Positions 38,752 through 48,354 of a stretch of 64,000 nucleotides of DNA are shown one piece after another. Positions within the stretch are counted from its first letter, which is position 1. Each line of letters begins with the position of its first letter. Source of the stretch: Inediibacterium massiliense (GTDB lineage Bacteria > Bacillota > Clostridia > Peptostreptococcales > Thermotaleaceae); NCBI RefSeq assembly GCF_001282725.1, contig NZ_LN876587.1, positions 1,297,695-1,361,694 of the forward strand, read 5' to 3'. The translations under genes and the position numbers were made by a program. The notes below the pieces were generated by a model. The model ran no database searches. It worked only from the letters and a program-made list of their open reading frames with translations, and had not been told where the DNA came from.

Positions 38752-39804
38752 TTACACCCCCACAATTTTAGTTATGGTCGTAGCTATATCTTGCAATGAT
38801 ACAATTTGATCAATACAACCTAGGTTCACAGCTGATTTTGGCATACCGTATACTACACAGGTTTCTTCATTTTGAGCAATGGTATATCCATTTTGCTCCT
38901 TTATATTTTTCATTCCTTCAGCGCCATCAGCGCCCATACCTGTCATAATCACTCCTACTAAATTATTTAACTTTAACTCCGCTAAAGAGTTCATCATAGC
39001 ATTGACAGATGGCCTATGCCCTGATACAAGATCGTCTTTAGAAAGATGGATCTTTAAAATTGCTTGATCTTTTACAACTCTTAAATGATATCCTCCTGGT
39101 GCAATATAAGCACATCCAGCCTGTAAAACATCTCCATTTTCAGCTTCTTTTACATGAATTTCTGACAAATTATTCAATCTATCTGCTAAGGATTTTGTAA
39201 ATCCTGCTGGCATATGTTGTACAATTAGAATACTTGCTGGAATGTTCTTAGGCAAATAAGGAATCACATCTTGTAATGCTCTTGGTCCACCCGTTGATGT
39301 CCCAATAGCTACAATCTTTTTTATATATTTGTTTTCTCTACTTAATACAGCTTTATCTATCTTTTTTGTTCTCACAATATGGTCACGCAAGCTAGTCGTT
39401 ACTTTTGCTTTTGCTGCTATTTTAATTTTTTCTGTCAATAAAGATTTCATTTCGTCTGTATTCATTTTAAATATATTCGTAGGCTTCGTAATAAAATCAA
39501 CAGCTCCTAATTCTAATGCTTTTAAAGTAGCCTCAGCTCCTTCCATAGTAATACTGCTAACCATTACTACAGGTAAAGGATGCTCTTTCATAATTTCTTT
39601 TAATGTAGAAATTCCATCTAAAATTGGCATTTCTACATCCATGGTTACAATATCTGGAGAATATTCTTTAATCTTTCCTAAAGCTTCCTTTCCATTTCTA
39701 GCCGTTGCTACTACATGTAGGTCTTGATCTAAATTGATAATATCTGAAACGATTTTTCTCATAAACGCGGAATCATCTACTACTAAAACATTTATTTTTT
39801 TCAT
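38752..39804 (-). CDS. cheB: protein-glutamate methylesterase/glutaminase CheB
   Basis: A 350-residue response-regulator enzyme that removes methyl groups from chemoreceptors. The receiver domain has phospho-Asp56 in IVTMDVEMPILDG. The esterase domain shows the catalytic triad regions AIGTSTGGPRAL (Ser), VQHMPAGFT (His) and MTGMGADGAEGM (Asp). It abuts the pilZ gene (stop and start separated by no bases). No cheR is present in the window, so the partner methyltransferase must lie elsewhere. Confidence 0.97.
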   Translation of the reverse strand: MKKINVLVVDDSAFMRKIVSDIINLDQDLHVVATARNGKEALGKIKEYSPDIVTMDVEMPILDGISTLKEIMKEHPLPVVMVSSITMEGAEATLKALELGAVDFITKPTNIFKMNTDEMKSLLTEKIKIAAKAKVTTSLRDHIVRTKKIDKAVLSRENKYIKKIVAIGTSTGGPRALQDVIPYLPKNIPASILIVQHMPAGFTKSLADRLNNLSEIHVKEAENGDVLQAGCAYIAPGGYHLRVVKDQAILKIHLSKDDLVSGHRPSVNAMMNSLAELKLNNLVGVIMTGMGADGAEGMKNIKEQNGYTIAQNEETCVVYGMPKSAVNLGCIDQIVSLQDIATTITKIVGV

Positions 39805-40467
39805 CTAAACCAACCCCCTTTGTCTCATTTTTCTTTCAGTTTCAAAAATAAAGGAGATGATTTGTTCTCTATCTTTTTCATCAATCTCTTTAAAAGCAAT
39901 TCCTATATCATAATCACCTTTTGTTTCGTCTGAAGATATACATCTCAGTATCTCTCCCCTTGCAAAAACAAGTTTTTCATCAATCAAAAGATCAATTTCT
40001 ACTATACTTCCTTTTTCTATTTCTTCTTTAATAATAGCTCTTAGTCCACCACCGCTAATGTCTTTGGTAAGAAAAGCAATTTTTTCTCCTCTTCCTTTTT
40101 CCTTGATTGTTAATTTGCCACTCAAAACAACAGCTAATCTATAAAAATCTCTTCTTTGTATGCGAAAAACCGCGCCCATTCTTTTTACTTTTAAGTAAGA
40201 CCACCCTTGATCATTTTTTCTTTCTATAATTTTTGCGCGAAATCCATAGATTCCTAAATTTTGTTTGAAATAACTAATTTTTATTTGTGCATCCACTGGA
40301 ATAGGTGCAGTTATATTTTTGTAAGTAGGTGTTGCAATAATCATCGTATCTTCATCTATCATATCCATAATTTTACTAGTCAAATATTTCATATCATTGG
40401 TTTTTTGGACATCTATCCATTCTATTTGAATCTTAGTTCCAAGCTTTGGTAAAATCTTGTTTTTCAT
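39805..40467 (-). CDS. PilZ-domain c-di-GMP-binding flagellar brake protein
   Basis: A 220-residue YcgR/MotI-type protein. An N-terminal beta-rich YcgR-like domain (~1-95) precedes a PilZ domain with both c-di-GMP contacts: RRDFYR near residue 110 and DISGGGLR near 140. Homologues slow or disengage the stator when c-di-GMP is high; the Bacillus counterpart is not in the flagellar operon. Here it sits between flhG and cheB, which suggests co-expression with the motor. Ligand binding is inferred from intact motifs. Confidence 0.88.
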   Translation of the reverse strand: MKNKILPKLGTKIQIEWIDVQKTNDMKYLTSKIMDMIDEDTMIIATPTYKNITAPIPVDAQIKISYFKQNLGIYGFRAKIIERKNDQGWSYLKVKRMGAVFRIQRRDFYRLAVVLSGKLTIKEKGRGEKIAFLTKDISGGGLRAIIKEEIEKGSIVEIDLLIDEKLVFARGEILRCISSDETKGDYDIGIAFKEIDEKDREQIISFIFETERKMRQRGLV

Positions 40468-40487
40468 ATTTCACCCTACCTTTACTT

Positions 40488-41399
40488 CTAAACTGGTCTT
40501 TTACATTTATCTAAGAATTTATATATAAATCTTTTTAAACCTCCTACCTCTGAAACTTCTTCATTAGATTCATAAATCAACTTAGACGCTATAGATTCTA
40601 CACTTTTACTAATTAAACTATTCGGAAAACTTAGCAAAAAAGGTTTTTGAAGCTTTACAGATTTAGATACTAAAGGATCATCATATAAATAGCCTAATCG
40701 TTCTAATGGTATATTTAAAAATTTTTGAGAAACCATATTAAGCTTATTAAAAATTTCCATTCCTTCTTTAGGATTTTCTGCTCTATTAATTAATACCCTA
40801 ATAATTTTATCTTTATCTTTTAATACAAGATTTTTCAGCATTGCATAAGCATCTGTAATAGATGTAGGCTCAGGAGTAGTCACTAAAATCACTTCACTTG
40901 CAGCATCTACAAAAGATAAGACAGAATCATTAATTCCTGCGCCTGTATCTATCAATATAAAATCCATATTTTTTCCAAGATGTCTTAAGCTATCGATAAC
41001 ATTACTAATTTGTTCTTCATTTAAATTTACTAATTCTTTCAGTCCAGAACCTCCTGATATAAATTGAATACCCCCTGGACCCTTTACTACAATTTCATGT
41101 ATTTCTTTTTCTGATCGAATCATGTGAGCCAAAGTATATTTAGGAATGACTCCTAAAATTACATCAATATTTGCCAAGCCTAAGTCTGCATCTAAAATAG
41201 TCACTTTATATCCTAATTTAGTTAAAGCCAAGCCTAAATTAATCGTAAAGTTAGATTTGCCTACTCCACCTTTTCCACTCGTAACGGTAATGACTCTAGT
41301 ATTCATTTTTTCATCTTCTATTTTAACCATTCTATCTTGATTATTTTGCTCTTTAATATTATGAATCATCTCTCTTAATTTTTTAGCTTGATCATTCAT
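40488..41399 (-). CDS. flhG: MinD-like ATPase FlhG (YlxH)
   Basis: A 303-residue ParA/MinD-family ATPase that acts with FlhF to set flagellar number and position. The deviant Walker A is VTSGKGGVGKSNF, and Walker B-like FILIDTGAGI and TTPEPTSITDAYA follow. The N-terminal tail (NDQAKKLREMI) contains the Gln-containing activation helix of FlhF, DQA-type. The frame is open 15 codons further, but the ATG at 41399 has GGTGA upstream, overlaps the flhF end by eight bases and gives the normal N-terminus. Confidence 0.94.
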   Translation of the reverse strand: MNDQAKKLREMIHNIKEQNNQDRMVKIEDEKMNTRVITVTSGKGGVGKSNFTINLGLALTKLGYKVTILDADLGLANIDVILGVIPKYTLAHMIRSEKEIHEIVVKGPGGIQFISGGSGLKELVNLNEEQISNVIDSLRHLGKNMDFILIDTGAGINDSVLSFVDAASEVILVTTPEPTSITDAYAMLKNLVLKDKDKIIRVLINRAENPKEGMEIFNKLNMVSQKFLNIPLERLGYLYDDPLVSKSVKLQKPFLLSFPNSLISKSVESIASKLIYESNEEVSEVGGLKRFIYKFLDKCKRPV

Positions 41400-42522
41400 T
41401 TGATTCACCAACAATTGCATTTGCAATTTTTTCAGGATCTGCAATTTCTATATCATCTGGAACACTTTGACCAATAGTAACATAAGAGAGATTTTTTCCA
41501 GTAAATATTTTAGTATTTAATATATTTCCAAACCCATCTGATTCATCTAATTTGGTAAATAGCAATCGATAATCATCTAAAAATTCGTAAGCATTGACAA
41601 TATTCATGATATCTTTATATCCAGTGGTTGCACTCATTACCAAAAAAATTTCTGGATCTTTAATATATTGAATCATCTCTTTTATTTCCTCAAGTTGTAT
41701 ACTACTTTTGTGGTTTCTCCCTGCTGTATCTATTAAAATAATATCTTTATCTGAATAACCTTTTATGGCTTCTTCTATTTCTTGTGATTCATAAATAACC
41801 TTAACTGGAATTCCTAATATTTCACCATAAGTTCTTAATTGCTCTACCGCAGCAATTCTATAGGTATCTGATGTAATAAATCCTATAGATTTATTTTGTC
41901 CAATAGAAAGTTTTGCAGCTAATTTTGCTAAAGTCGTTGTTTTTCCAACTCCTGTAGGCCCTACAAATAATATAATCTTTTGCCCCATTTCTTCTTTCAT
42001 AGGCTCAGCTACACCTAAATACTCTTTTATAACCATTTTAATCGTTTTACAAATTGCCTCTTCATTATCTTCTGAAAAACTAATTCTTTTTTTTGCAATA
42101 TTAAGTATTTTTTCTATAATGCTTTTTTCAATATTTTTTTGTGAAAGTAAATCATAATATTTTTCAAACATGGTAGGATTTTTAGCTGTGTCTCTTTGGG
42201 GATTTAGTTCTACCTTCTCTATAAAATTATTCAATAAGTCTTGAATATTTCCTACTTGTTGTTGTAATTGTTCCATTTTGTTAGATTCTTCTTTTGGCTG
42301 GATATTTTTTTTCTCATTTAATCTAGTCTTATATTCTATAGGCTTTTTATCATTGTCCTCTATTGCAGCTACCATTTCTATAAGCGGTTTTTTAAAAAAA
42401 CCAGAAATTCCTGGTCTTTTTATTTTTCTTGAATGCAATATAACTGCATTGACTCCTAATTCTGTTTTTACTTTTAACATAGCTTCCTGTGCATTACTTG
42501 CTATATATCTTTTTACTTTCAT
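41392..42522 (-). CDS. flhF: signal-recognition-type GTPase FlhF
   Basis: A 376-residue SRP-family GTPase for placement of the flagellar export apparatus. The N-terminal B domain (KRYIASNAQEAMLKVKTELG) and a polar linker precede the NG domain with FVGPTGVGKTTTLAKLAA, DTYRIAAVEQLRTYGEILG (core DTYRIAAVEQ), DTAGRN and TKLDESDGFGN. A GTG three codons upstream overlaps the flhA stop. The ATG at 42522 with GGTGAG at eight bases is preferred. Confidence 0.95.
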   Translation of the reverse strand: MKVKRYIASNAQEAMLKVKTELGVNAVILHSRKIKRPGISGFFKKPLIEMVAAIEDNDKKPIEYKTRLNEKKNIQPKEESNKMEQLQQQVGNIQDLLNNFIEKVELNPQRDTAKNPTMFEKYYDLLSQKNIEKSIIEKILNIAKKRISFSEDNEEAICKTIKMVIKEYLGVAEPMKEEMGQKIILFVGPTGVGKTTTLAKLAAKLSIGQNKSIGFITSDTYRIAAVEQLRTYGEILGIPVKVIYESQEIEEAIKGYSDKDIILIDTAGRNHKSSIQLEEIKEMIQYIKDPEIFLVMSATTGYKDIMNIVNAYEFLDDYRLLFTKLDESDGFGNILNTKIFTGKNLSYVTIGQSVPDDIEIADPEKIANAIVGESNE

Positions 42523-42523
42523 A

Positions 42524-44551
42524 TTATACACTCACCACCCCAACAGACTGTACTTCAACTTTTGAATCCAGTTCATTATAAGATAAAACAATTAATTCCG
42601 GCGCTAACTGTTCTGTTAATCTTTTAAAGTATACCCTTACAATAGGTGAAGTCAATATAATGGGTTGCTCTCCAATAGACATTAGTTTTTCTACTTGCTT
42701 TGCAAGACTGTTTAAAATACTTTGTGCTGTATTTGGATCTACATTTAAATATGAACCATGCTCCGTTTGTTGAATAGACTCCATAATTGTTTGTTCTAAT
42801 TCTTTGTCTAATGTAATCACTTTTGCACTATTACCTTGTATAAACTGCTTTGTAATAGCTCTAAACAAAGATTGTCTTACGTATTCAGTAAGCATATCTG
42901 TATCTCTTGTCATGGCTCCATAATCTGCTAAAGTTTCTAATATACTCACCATATCTCGAATAGAAATACCTTCTTTTAATAAATTAGATAATACTTTTTG
43001 TACTTCTCCAATAGATAAAATTTTAGGCACCAATTCTTCTACCAATGCTCCATGATGCTCTTTTAAATTGTCTAATAAAGCTTTTACTTCTTGTCTTCCT
43101 AATAGTTCATGAGCATGTCTTTTTACAATTTCAGTCAAATGAGTGGACACTACTGAAGAAGGATCTACTACAGTATATCCAAATATTTCTGCTTTTTCTC
43201 TTTCTTCTTCTTCTATCCATTTTGCTGGCAATCCAAAGGCTGGCTCTACTGTATCAATTCCTTGAATATCTCCTTGAGCTCCACCTGGATTCATAGCTAA
43301 ATAATGATCAAATACAATATCTCCTTTTGCTACTTCTATACCTTTTATTTTAATCACATATTGATTGGATTCTAATTGAATATTATCTCTTAAGCGAATC
43401 ATAGGTACAACAATTCCTAATTCTAATGCGCATTGCCTTCTAATCATTACCAATCTATCAAATAAATCTCCTCCTTGATGAGGATCGGCTAAAGGAATGA
43501 TTCCATATCCAAACTCAAGTTCAATGGGATCTACTTGAAGAAGTGGTAATACATTTTCAGGTTTTCTAATCTCTTCTACCTGATCATCTGTTGTAACCGT
43601 TTCTTCTTCTTCTATATTTTCTTTAATAGACTTTCTAAGAACGAATCCTAAATATAAAAATACTGCACTTAAAAGAAAATATGGAATGGTAGGTAGTGGT
43701 GTTAATCCTAAAAAGAATAATACACCTGATATGATAAACATAATTTTAGGTTCTCTAAATAATTGCTTTAGCACATCATTTCCTAAGTCAGAATCCGATG
43801 CCGCTCTTGTTACTACAATACCTGTAGCTGTTGAAATTAAAAGTGCCGGTATCTGACTTACCAATCCATCTCCAACAGTAAGTAGTGTATATTTTTGTAA
43901 TGCCTCACTAAAGCCTAATCCCTTTCCCATGATTCCTAAAACAAATCCTGCTGTAATATTGATGATGGTAATAATGATTCCTGCAACTGCATCTCCCTTT
44001 ACAAACTTACTGGCTCCATCCATAGCTCCATAAAAATCAGCTTCCCTTTGTATCTTGGTTCTTCTTTCACGAGCCTGCATTTCATCAATTAAACCAGAGT
44101 TTAGATCTGCATCAATAGCCATTTGCTTTCCTGGCATTGCATCTAATGTAAATCTTGCAGATACCTCCGATACTCTTTCTGCTCCCTTTGTGATTACCAT
44201 GAATTGAATAATGATAATAATTAAGAAAATAATAAACCCTACAATAGCATCTCCACCAATTACAAATTCTCCAAAAGCTTCAATTACACTCCCTGCATTT
44301 CCTTTTGAAAGAATATATCTAGTAGTAGAAATATTTAAGGATAATCGAAATAAAGTTGTAAGCAGAAGCATAGATGGAAAAATAGCAAATTGTAAAGGCT
44401 CTTTATTATAAACAGAAATCAAAAGAATCAGCAAAGATAGTGATATATTTAAACTTAATAATACATCTAAAAATGGAAGTGGAACAGGAATAATAATTAG
44501 TAAAATAACAGCTATAATAGCCAGTGATACAACAATATCACCAAATTTCAT
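42524..44551 (-). CDS. flhA: flagellar export gate protein FlhA
   Basis: A 675-residue export component. About eight membrane segments fill residues 1-310, with the conserved cytoplasmic loop FTLDAMPGKQMAIDADLNSG (core LDAMPGKQMAID). The large cytoplasmic domain (~340-675) forms the nonameric substrate-docking ring, with LGIVVPMIRLRDN and a DYGAMTRD segment. AGGAGG precedes the ATG. It is 15 bases downstream of flhB. Confidence 0.98.
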   Translation of the reverse strand: MKFGDIVVSLAIIAVILLIIIPVPLPFLDVLLSLNISLSLLILLISVYNKEPLQFAIFPSMLLLTTLFRLSLNISTTRYILSKGNAGSVIEAFGEFVIGGDAIVGFIIFLIIIIIQFMVITKGAERVSEVSARFTLDAMPGKQMAIDADLNSGLIDEMQARERRTKIQREADFYGAMDGASKFVKGDAVAGIIITIINITAGFVLGIMGKGLGFSEALQKYTLLTVGDGLVSQIPALLISTATGIVVTRAASDSDLGNDVLKQLFREPKIMFIISGVLFFLGLTPLPTIPYFLLSAVFLYLGFVLRKSIKENIEEEETVTTDDQVEEIRKPENVLPLLQVDPIELEFGYGIIPLADPHQGGDLFDRLVMIRRQCALELGIVVPMIRLRDNIQLESNQYVIKIKGIEVAKGDIVFDHYLAMNPGGAQGDIQGIDTVEPAFGLPAKWIEEEEREKAEIFGYTVVDPSSVVSTHLTEIVKRHAHELLGRQEVKALLDNLKEHHGALVEELVPKILSIGEVQKVLSNLLKEGISIRDMVSILETLADYGAMTRDTDMLTEYVRQSLFRAITKQFIQGNSAKVITLDKELEQTIMESIQQTEHGSYLNVDPNTAQSILNSLAKQVEKLMSIGEQPIILTSPIVRVYFKRLTEQLAPELIVLSYNELDSKVEVQSVGVVSV

Positions 44552-44566
44552 TTTTTATTCCTCCTA

Positions 44567-45652
44567 TTACATATTTTTTACTTTATATACATAAGCTAGA
44601 ACCTCTGCAACTGCTTGATAAAGATCTGGAGGAATAAAATCTCCTATCTCCACAGTAGAATAAAGAGTACGAGCTAACATTCTATTTTCAACCATAATAA
44701 TGTCATTTTCAGAAGCAATTTGTTTAATCTTTTGTGCTATCAAATCTTTCCCTTTTGCAAGTACAATAGGCGCTTCTTCAAGAGTACTATCGTATCTTAT
44801 AGCAATTGCATAATGGGTTGGATTTGTAATAATTACATCCGCTTTTGGAATATCTTGCATCATTCTATTCATTGCCATTTGTCTTTGTCTTTCTTTAATT
44901 TTTCCTTTTATTTGAGGATCTCCTTCTATTTGTTTATATTCTTCTTTTATTTCTTGTTTTGACATTTTTAATTCTTTTTCATATTCAAATTTTTGATAAT
45001 AATAATCTACTACAGCTAAAATCATCAAAACAATAGCAGCTCGAAATCCAATTCCTACAGTAACCTTTCCTAAATATCCTATAATTTGAAGAATATCCAT
45101 ATCCATCAAATCAACCATGTTTTTAGATTGCTTCATTACATAACTAAAAGTAATATATCCTACTGCACATAACTTAATCATAGATTTTAAAAACTCTACT
45201 ATAGGTTTTAACGAAAAATACTTTTTCATTCCATTAATCGGATTGATTCTGCTAAATTTGGGTTGTAATGGTTTTGTAGTAAATAAAAATCCTACTTGCA
45301 CATAACTACAAATAATACCCATTATAAATGCTGTTCCTACAACAGGGGTTACAATTTTACCTGTCAATAAAGCACTATTTAAAAAAAGTTTATGGATTCC
45401 ATTTGTATTGAATAAACCTTCAATATCTTTCATCTCTAAAAAAATATTTTTTGTAAAAATCATAAAATTGCGATAAATAAAATTTCCCATCAAACTTAAC
45501 ACAAAGAATGTACATAATAAAATTAATGCGGAGTTAATCTCTCTGCTTTGTAAAATCTGTCCTTCTTCTCTTGCTTCTTTTTTTCTTTTAGGTGTAGCTT
45601 CTTCTGTTTTTTCTCCATTAAAAAGTTGTAAATCTATAGGAAACAAATACAT
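44567..45652 (-). CDS. flhB: flagellar export switch protein FlhB
   Basis: A 361-residue protein. It starts with FNGEKTEEATPKRKKEAREEGQ (TEEATPKRKKEA core), has four membrane segments (~35-210), and a cytoplasmic autoprotease domain with the self-cleaving NPTH motif (VIITNPTHYAIAIRY, near residue 275). Cleavage switches export from hook to filament substrates. FliR and FlhB are separate genes here, not fused as in some Clostridia. GAGGAT precedes the ATG. Confidence 0.97.
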   Translation of the reverse strand: MYLFPIDLQLFNGEKTEEATPKRKKEAREEGQILQSREINSALILLCTFFVLSLMGNFIYRNFMIFTKNIFLEMKDIEGLFNTNGIHKLFLNSALLTGKIVTPVVGTAFIMGIICSYVQVGFLFTTKPLQPKFSRINPINGMKKYFSLKPIVEFLKSMIKLCAVGYITFSYVMKQSKNMVDLMDMDILQIIGYLGKVTVGIGFRAAIVLMILAVVDYYYQKFEYEKELKMSKQEIKEEYKQIEGDPQIKGKIKERQRQMAMNRMMQDIPKADVIITNPTHYAIAIRYDSTLEEAPIVLAKGKDLIAQKIKQIASENDIIMVENRMLARTLYSTVEIGDFIPPDLYQAVAEVLAYVYKVKNM

Positions 45653-45656
45653 GAAT

Positions 45657-46442
45657 TCATCCTCTTATTACTAAATTTAAAAAACTATAAAGACTTTCAA
45701 ACATATGTGCAAAAATATTCTCAAAAAACCCTACATATAATGGGAGCATTAATAAAATCATAATCAGTCCTATAAATATTTTCATAGGCATTCCCACTAT
45801 GAAAACATTCATTTGAGGCATGGTACGAGCTAGCACTCCTAATACTACATTAGAGATAAAAATTGTAACTAAAATCGGGGCACTCATTTTAAAAGCTATG
45901 ACAAATGTACTTCTCATGATTTCTATTATTTTTTCAATCATACTCTCATGAATCACTAAACTATTTAAAGGAACACTAGTAAAACTATATTTTAGAGCAT
46001 AAATGAGTGTATGATGTCCATTTATAGAAAGAAAAATTAGGATTGCCATAATATAGAATAGATTTCCCATCAAAGGCACTTGGGTATCATCTTGCGGATT
46101 CATTACCTCTGCCATTGAAAAACCTATTTGCATATCAATAATACTTCCTACTAAATAGATAGAACTAAAAAATAAATAGCAAATAAATCCAATCATAAGA
46201 CCAGTTACTAATTCCTTAAAACTTATAAAAAGCAAACTATAAAAGCTTCCTATTATAAAATCTTGTGGAACTTTTACAAATGGAAAAATAACCAATGATA
46301 TAATCAATGAAAATCCTATTTTAATATGAGGCGGTATATTATTATGACTAAATACTGGTGCTACCACAAAAATCCCTATCACTCTTGCAAATACCAACAA
46401 AACTATGTCTATTTGATCCAAAAGACTTTGTATAATTTCCAC
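45657..46442 (-). CDS. fliR: flagellar export protein FliR
   Basis: A 261-residue membrane protein of the FliP-FliQ-FliR gate. It has about six hydrophobic segments and the family region IGFSMAEVMNPQDDTQVPLMGNLF (core AEVMNPQ). The start is GTG with GGATGAA upstream. It lies between fliQ and flhB, in the conserved fliP-fliQ-fliR-flhB-flhA order. Confidence 0.95.
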   Translation of the reverse strand: MEIIQSLLDQIDIVLLVFARVIGIFVVAPVFSHNNIPPHIKIGFSLIISLVIFPFVKVPQDFIIGSFYSLLFISFKELVTGLMIGFICYLFFSSIYLVGSIIDMQIGFSMAEVMNPQDDTQVPLMGNLFYIMAILIFLSINGHHTLIYALKYSFTSVPLNSLVIHESMIEKIIEIMRSTFVIAFKMSAPILVTIFISNVVLGVLARTMPQMNVFIVGMPMKIFIGLIMILLMLPLYVGFFENIFAHMFESLYSFLNLVIRG

Positions 46443-46457
46443 TATGCTTCATCCAAT

Positions 46458-46727
46458 CTATTTTATAAAATGATTAAGATTTATAAACAAGCTCTCTGTA
46501 TAATCGACAATTCGATTTAAAATCCAAGGGCCAAAAACTACAATAGCAACTAATACTGATAATATTTTGGGTACAAATGCTAAAGTTTGCTCTTGTATTT
46601 GGGTAGTTGCTTGAAAAACACTTACTGCTAAGCCAACAATCAGCCCCAATAAAAGCATAGGAGCTGATAGCAATATAACATTTAGCATAGCTTCTTGCAT
46701 TAAATCGATAATTTGGCCTTCATTCAT
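46458..46727 (-). CDS. fliQ: flagellar export protein FliQ
   Basis: An 89-residue protein with two membrane helices (~15-40 and ~50-75). Family residues appear in GLIVGLAVSVFQATTQIQEQTLAFVPKI (core FQATTQIQEQTL). Length is exactly typical. AGGTGG precedes the ATG, 11 bases after fliP. Confidence 0.97.
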   Translation of the reverse strand: MNEGQIIDLMQEAMLNVILLSAPMLLLGLIVGLAVSVFQATTQIQEQTLAFVPKILSVLVAIVVFGPWILNRIVDYTESLFINLNHFIK

Positions 46728-46738
46728 TTAATCCACCT

Positions 46739-47512
46739 CTACTTAAATCCCATAATTAAAGACTTAATAATCAGATTCCATCCATCGACCAATATAAATA
46801 ATAAAATCTTAAATGGCATAGAAATCATAACAGGAGGAAGCATCATCATCCCCATAGACATAAGTGTACTTGATACTACCATATCTATTACAATAAAAGG
46901 AATAAATAATACATATCCTATTTGAAAGCCAGTTTTTAATTCACTAATAATAAATGCTGGAATTAATGCTTTCGTAGGAATATCTTCAAGCTTTTTAGGT
47001 TTTTTACTTCCTGAAATATCAATAAAAAGAGATAGATCTTTTTCTCTTGTTTGCTTAAACATAAACCCTCGTACTGGCTTTAATGCATTCTCTATGGCAA
47101 CCTCTTCTGAAATTTGTTGATTTAAATAAGGCTGTATAGCTTTTTCATTAATCTCAGAACCTATAGGTGCCATAATAAAAAAAGTAAGAAATACTGCGAG
47201 TCCAATCAATACTTGGTTTGGTGGTGTAGTTTGAGTTGCAATAGCTTTTCTAATAAATGACAATACAATAATAATTCTTGTAAAACAAGTCATCATCATT
47301 AAAATAGATGGTGCTAAAGCTAAAATAGTCAATATAAATAAAATTTGTATACTATTTGCCACTTCTTGAGGACTCTTTGCTTCATCTACATTTAATCCTA
47401 TTTTAGGAATAGGAATCGAAGTCTCTGCAAAGGATATATGAAATGAAGAAATGATAAAAATTGTAATGAAAAAAATAAATATCCATGTTTTTTTTGTGTG
47501 TTTTCTCTTCAT
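46739..47512 (-). CDS. fliP: flagellar export protein FliP
   Basis: A 257-residue export gate protein. A cleavable signal peptide (~1-30, ending near HISFAET) is followed by four membrane segments. The family motif MMTCFTRIIIVLSFIRKA and QTPPNQVLIGLAVFLTFF-type segment (here TTPPNQVLIGLAVFLTFF) are intact. The ribosome binding site is weak and the start lies two bases after the fliO stop, so translation is probably coupled. Confidence 0.97.
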   Translation of the reverse strand: MKRKHTKKTWIFIFFITIFIISSFHISFAETSIPIPKIGLNVDEAKSPQEVANSIQILFILTILALAPSILMMMTCFTRIIIVLSFIRKAIATQTTPPNQVLIGLAVFLTFFIMAPIGSEINEKAIQPYLNQQISEEVAIENALKPVRGFMFKQTREKDLSLFIDISGSKKPKKLEDIPTKALIPAFIISELKTGFQIGYVLFIPFIVIDMVVSSTLMSMGMMMLPPVMISMPFKILLFILVDGWNLIIKSLIMGFK

Positions 47513-47514
47513 TC

Positions 47515-47958
47515 TTATTCGTCCTTATCTATATAGTCTTTAGAATGTTGAGTTCTATTTTTTATCTCTTTTAATTTTTCTACTATAAAACTTTTCACAT
47601 TCTTATTATAATCTTCTTCATAAAGGGAATGATTTTTTTCATACATGTTCAAAAACAAGTCAAAGGACTGACTTTTTTGTATATCTGAAGTAATACTAAT
47701 ATCATCTTCATTGATCTTATCTAATACATGAATATTTTGTTTTGTAACAGCAATTAAATAATAAACATTCCCTACATGAAGCATATAAATAGATTTATCT
47801 ATTCCTAAAGAAATTTTTTCAACAATTTTTATATTTCTACCCTTCAAGAAGGTAGTACCATTCTTAGCAATTAATCTTGTTACATAATATGCACCTGCAA
47901 TAATAAAACAAAAAATCAATAAAATACTTAGCAAATACTTTACATCTGAGAAAGTCAT
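47515..47958 (-). CDS. fliO: flagellar biosynthetic protein FliO-like
   Basis: A 147-residue protein with one N-terminal membrane helix (~8-27) and a small beta-rich domain (GRNIKIVEKISLGIDKSIYMLHVGN, core ISLGIDKSIYM) as in FliO/FliZ. FliO is a chaperone for FliP ring assembly. The tail is charged. Sequence is poorly conserved in this family, so the call leans on the position directly upstream of fliP, after cheY. Confidence 0.85.
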   Translation of the reverse strand: MTFSDVKYLLSILLIFCFIIAGAYYVTRLIAKNGTTFLKGRNIKIVEKISLGIDKSIYMLHVGNVYYLIAVTKQNIHVLDKINEDDISITSDIQKSQSFDLFLNMYEKNHSLYEEDYNKNVKSFIVEKLKEIKNRTQHSKDYIDKDE

Positions 47959-47976
47959 CTTTCTTCCTTCTTTACT

Positions 47977-48339
47977 TTAGCCTAGTACTTTTTTTACAGC
48001 TTCTACAACTCTATCCGCTTGGAAAGGTTTTACAATAAAATCTCCAGCACCTGCTTGTATGGCTTCTATTACCATGGCTTGTTGGCCCATAGCAGAACAC
48101 ATAATAATCTTTGCTCCTGGATTAATTTTTTTGATTTCTTTCACTGCTTGTATCCCATCCACTTCTGGCATAGTAATATCCATAATCACCAACTCAGGAT
48201 CTAATTCTTTATATTTTTCAATGGCTTTTGCACCATTTTCCGCCTCTCCTACCACATCAAATCCATACTTGATTAATACATCTTTAACCATCATTCGCAT
48301 AAATGCAGCATCGTCCACTACTAAAATTCCCTTTGACAT
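47977..48339 (-). CDS. cheY: chemotaxis response regulator CheY
   Basis: A 120-residue single receiver domain. The acidic pocket is Asp9/Asp10, phospho-Asp54 lies in LVIMDITMPEVDG, the switch Ser follows in IIMCSAMG, and the conserved Lys is in FIVKPFQAD. Phosphorylated by CheA, it binds FliM and FliY in the switch. AGGAGG precedes the ATG. The fliY-cheY-fliO arrangement is typical of Firmicutes. Confidence 0.97.
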   Translation of the reverse strand: MSKGILVVDDAAFMRMMVKDVLIKYGFDVVGEAENGAKAIEKYKELDPELVIMDITMPEVDGIQAVKEIKKINPGAKIIMCSAMGQQAMVIEAIQAGAGDFIVKPFQADRVVEAVKKVLG

Positions 48340-48354
48340 CTTTATTCCTCCTTT

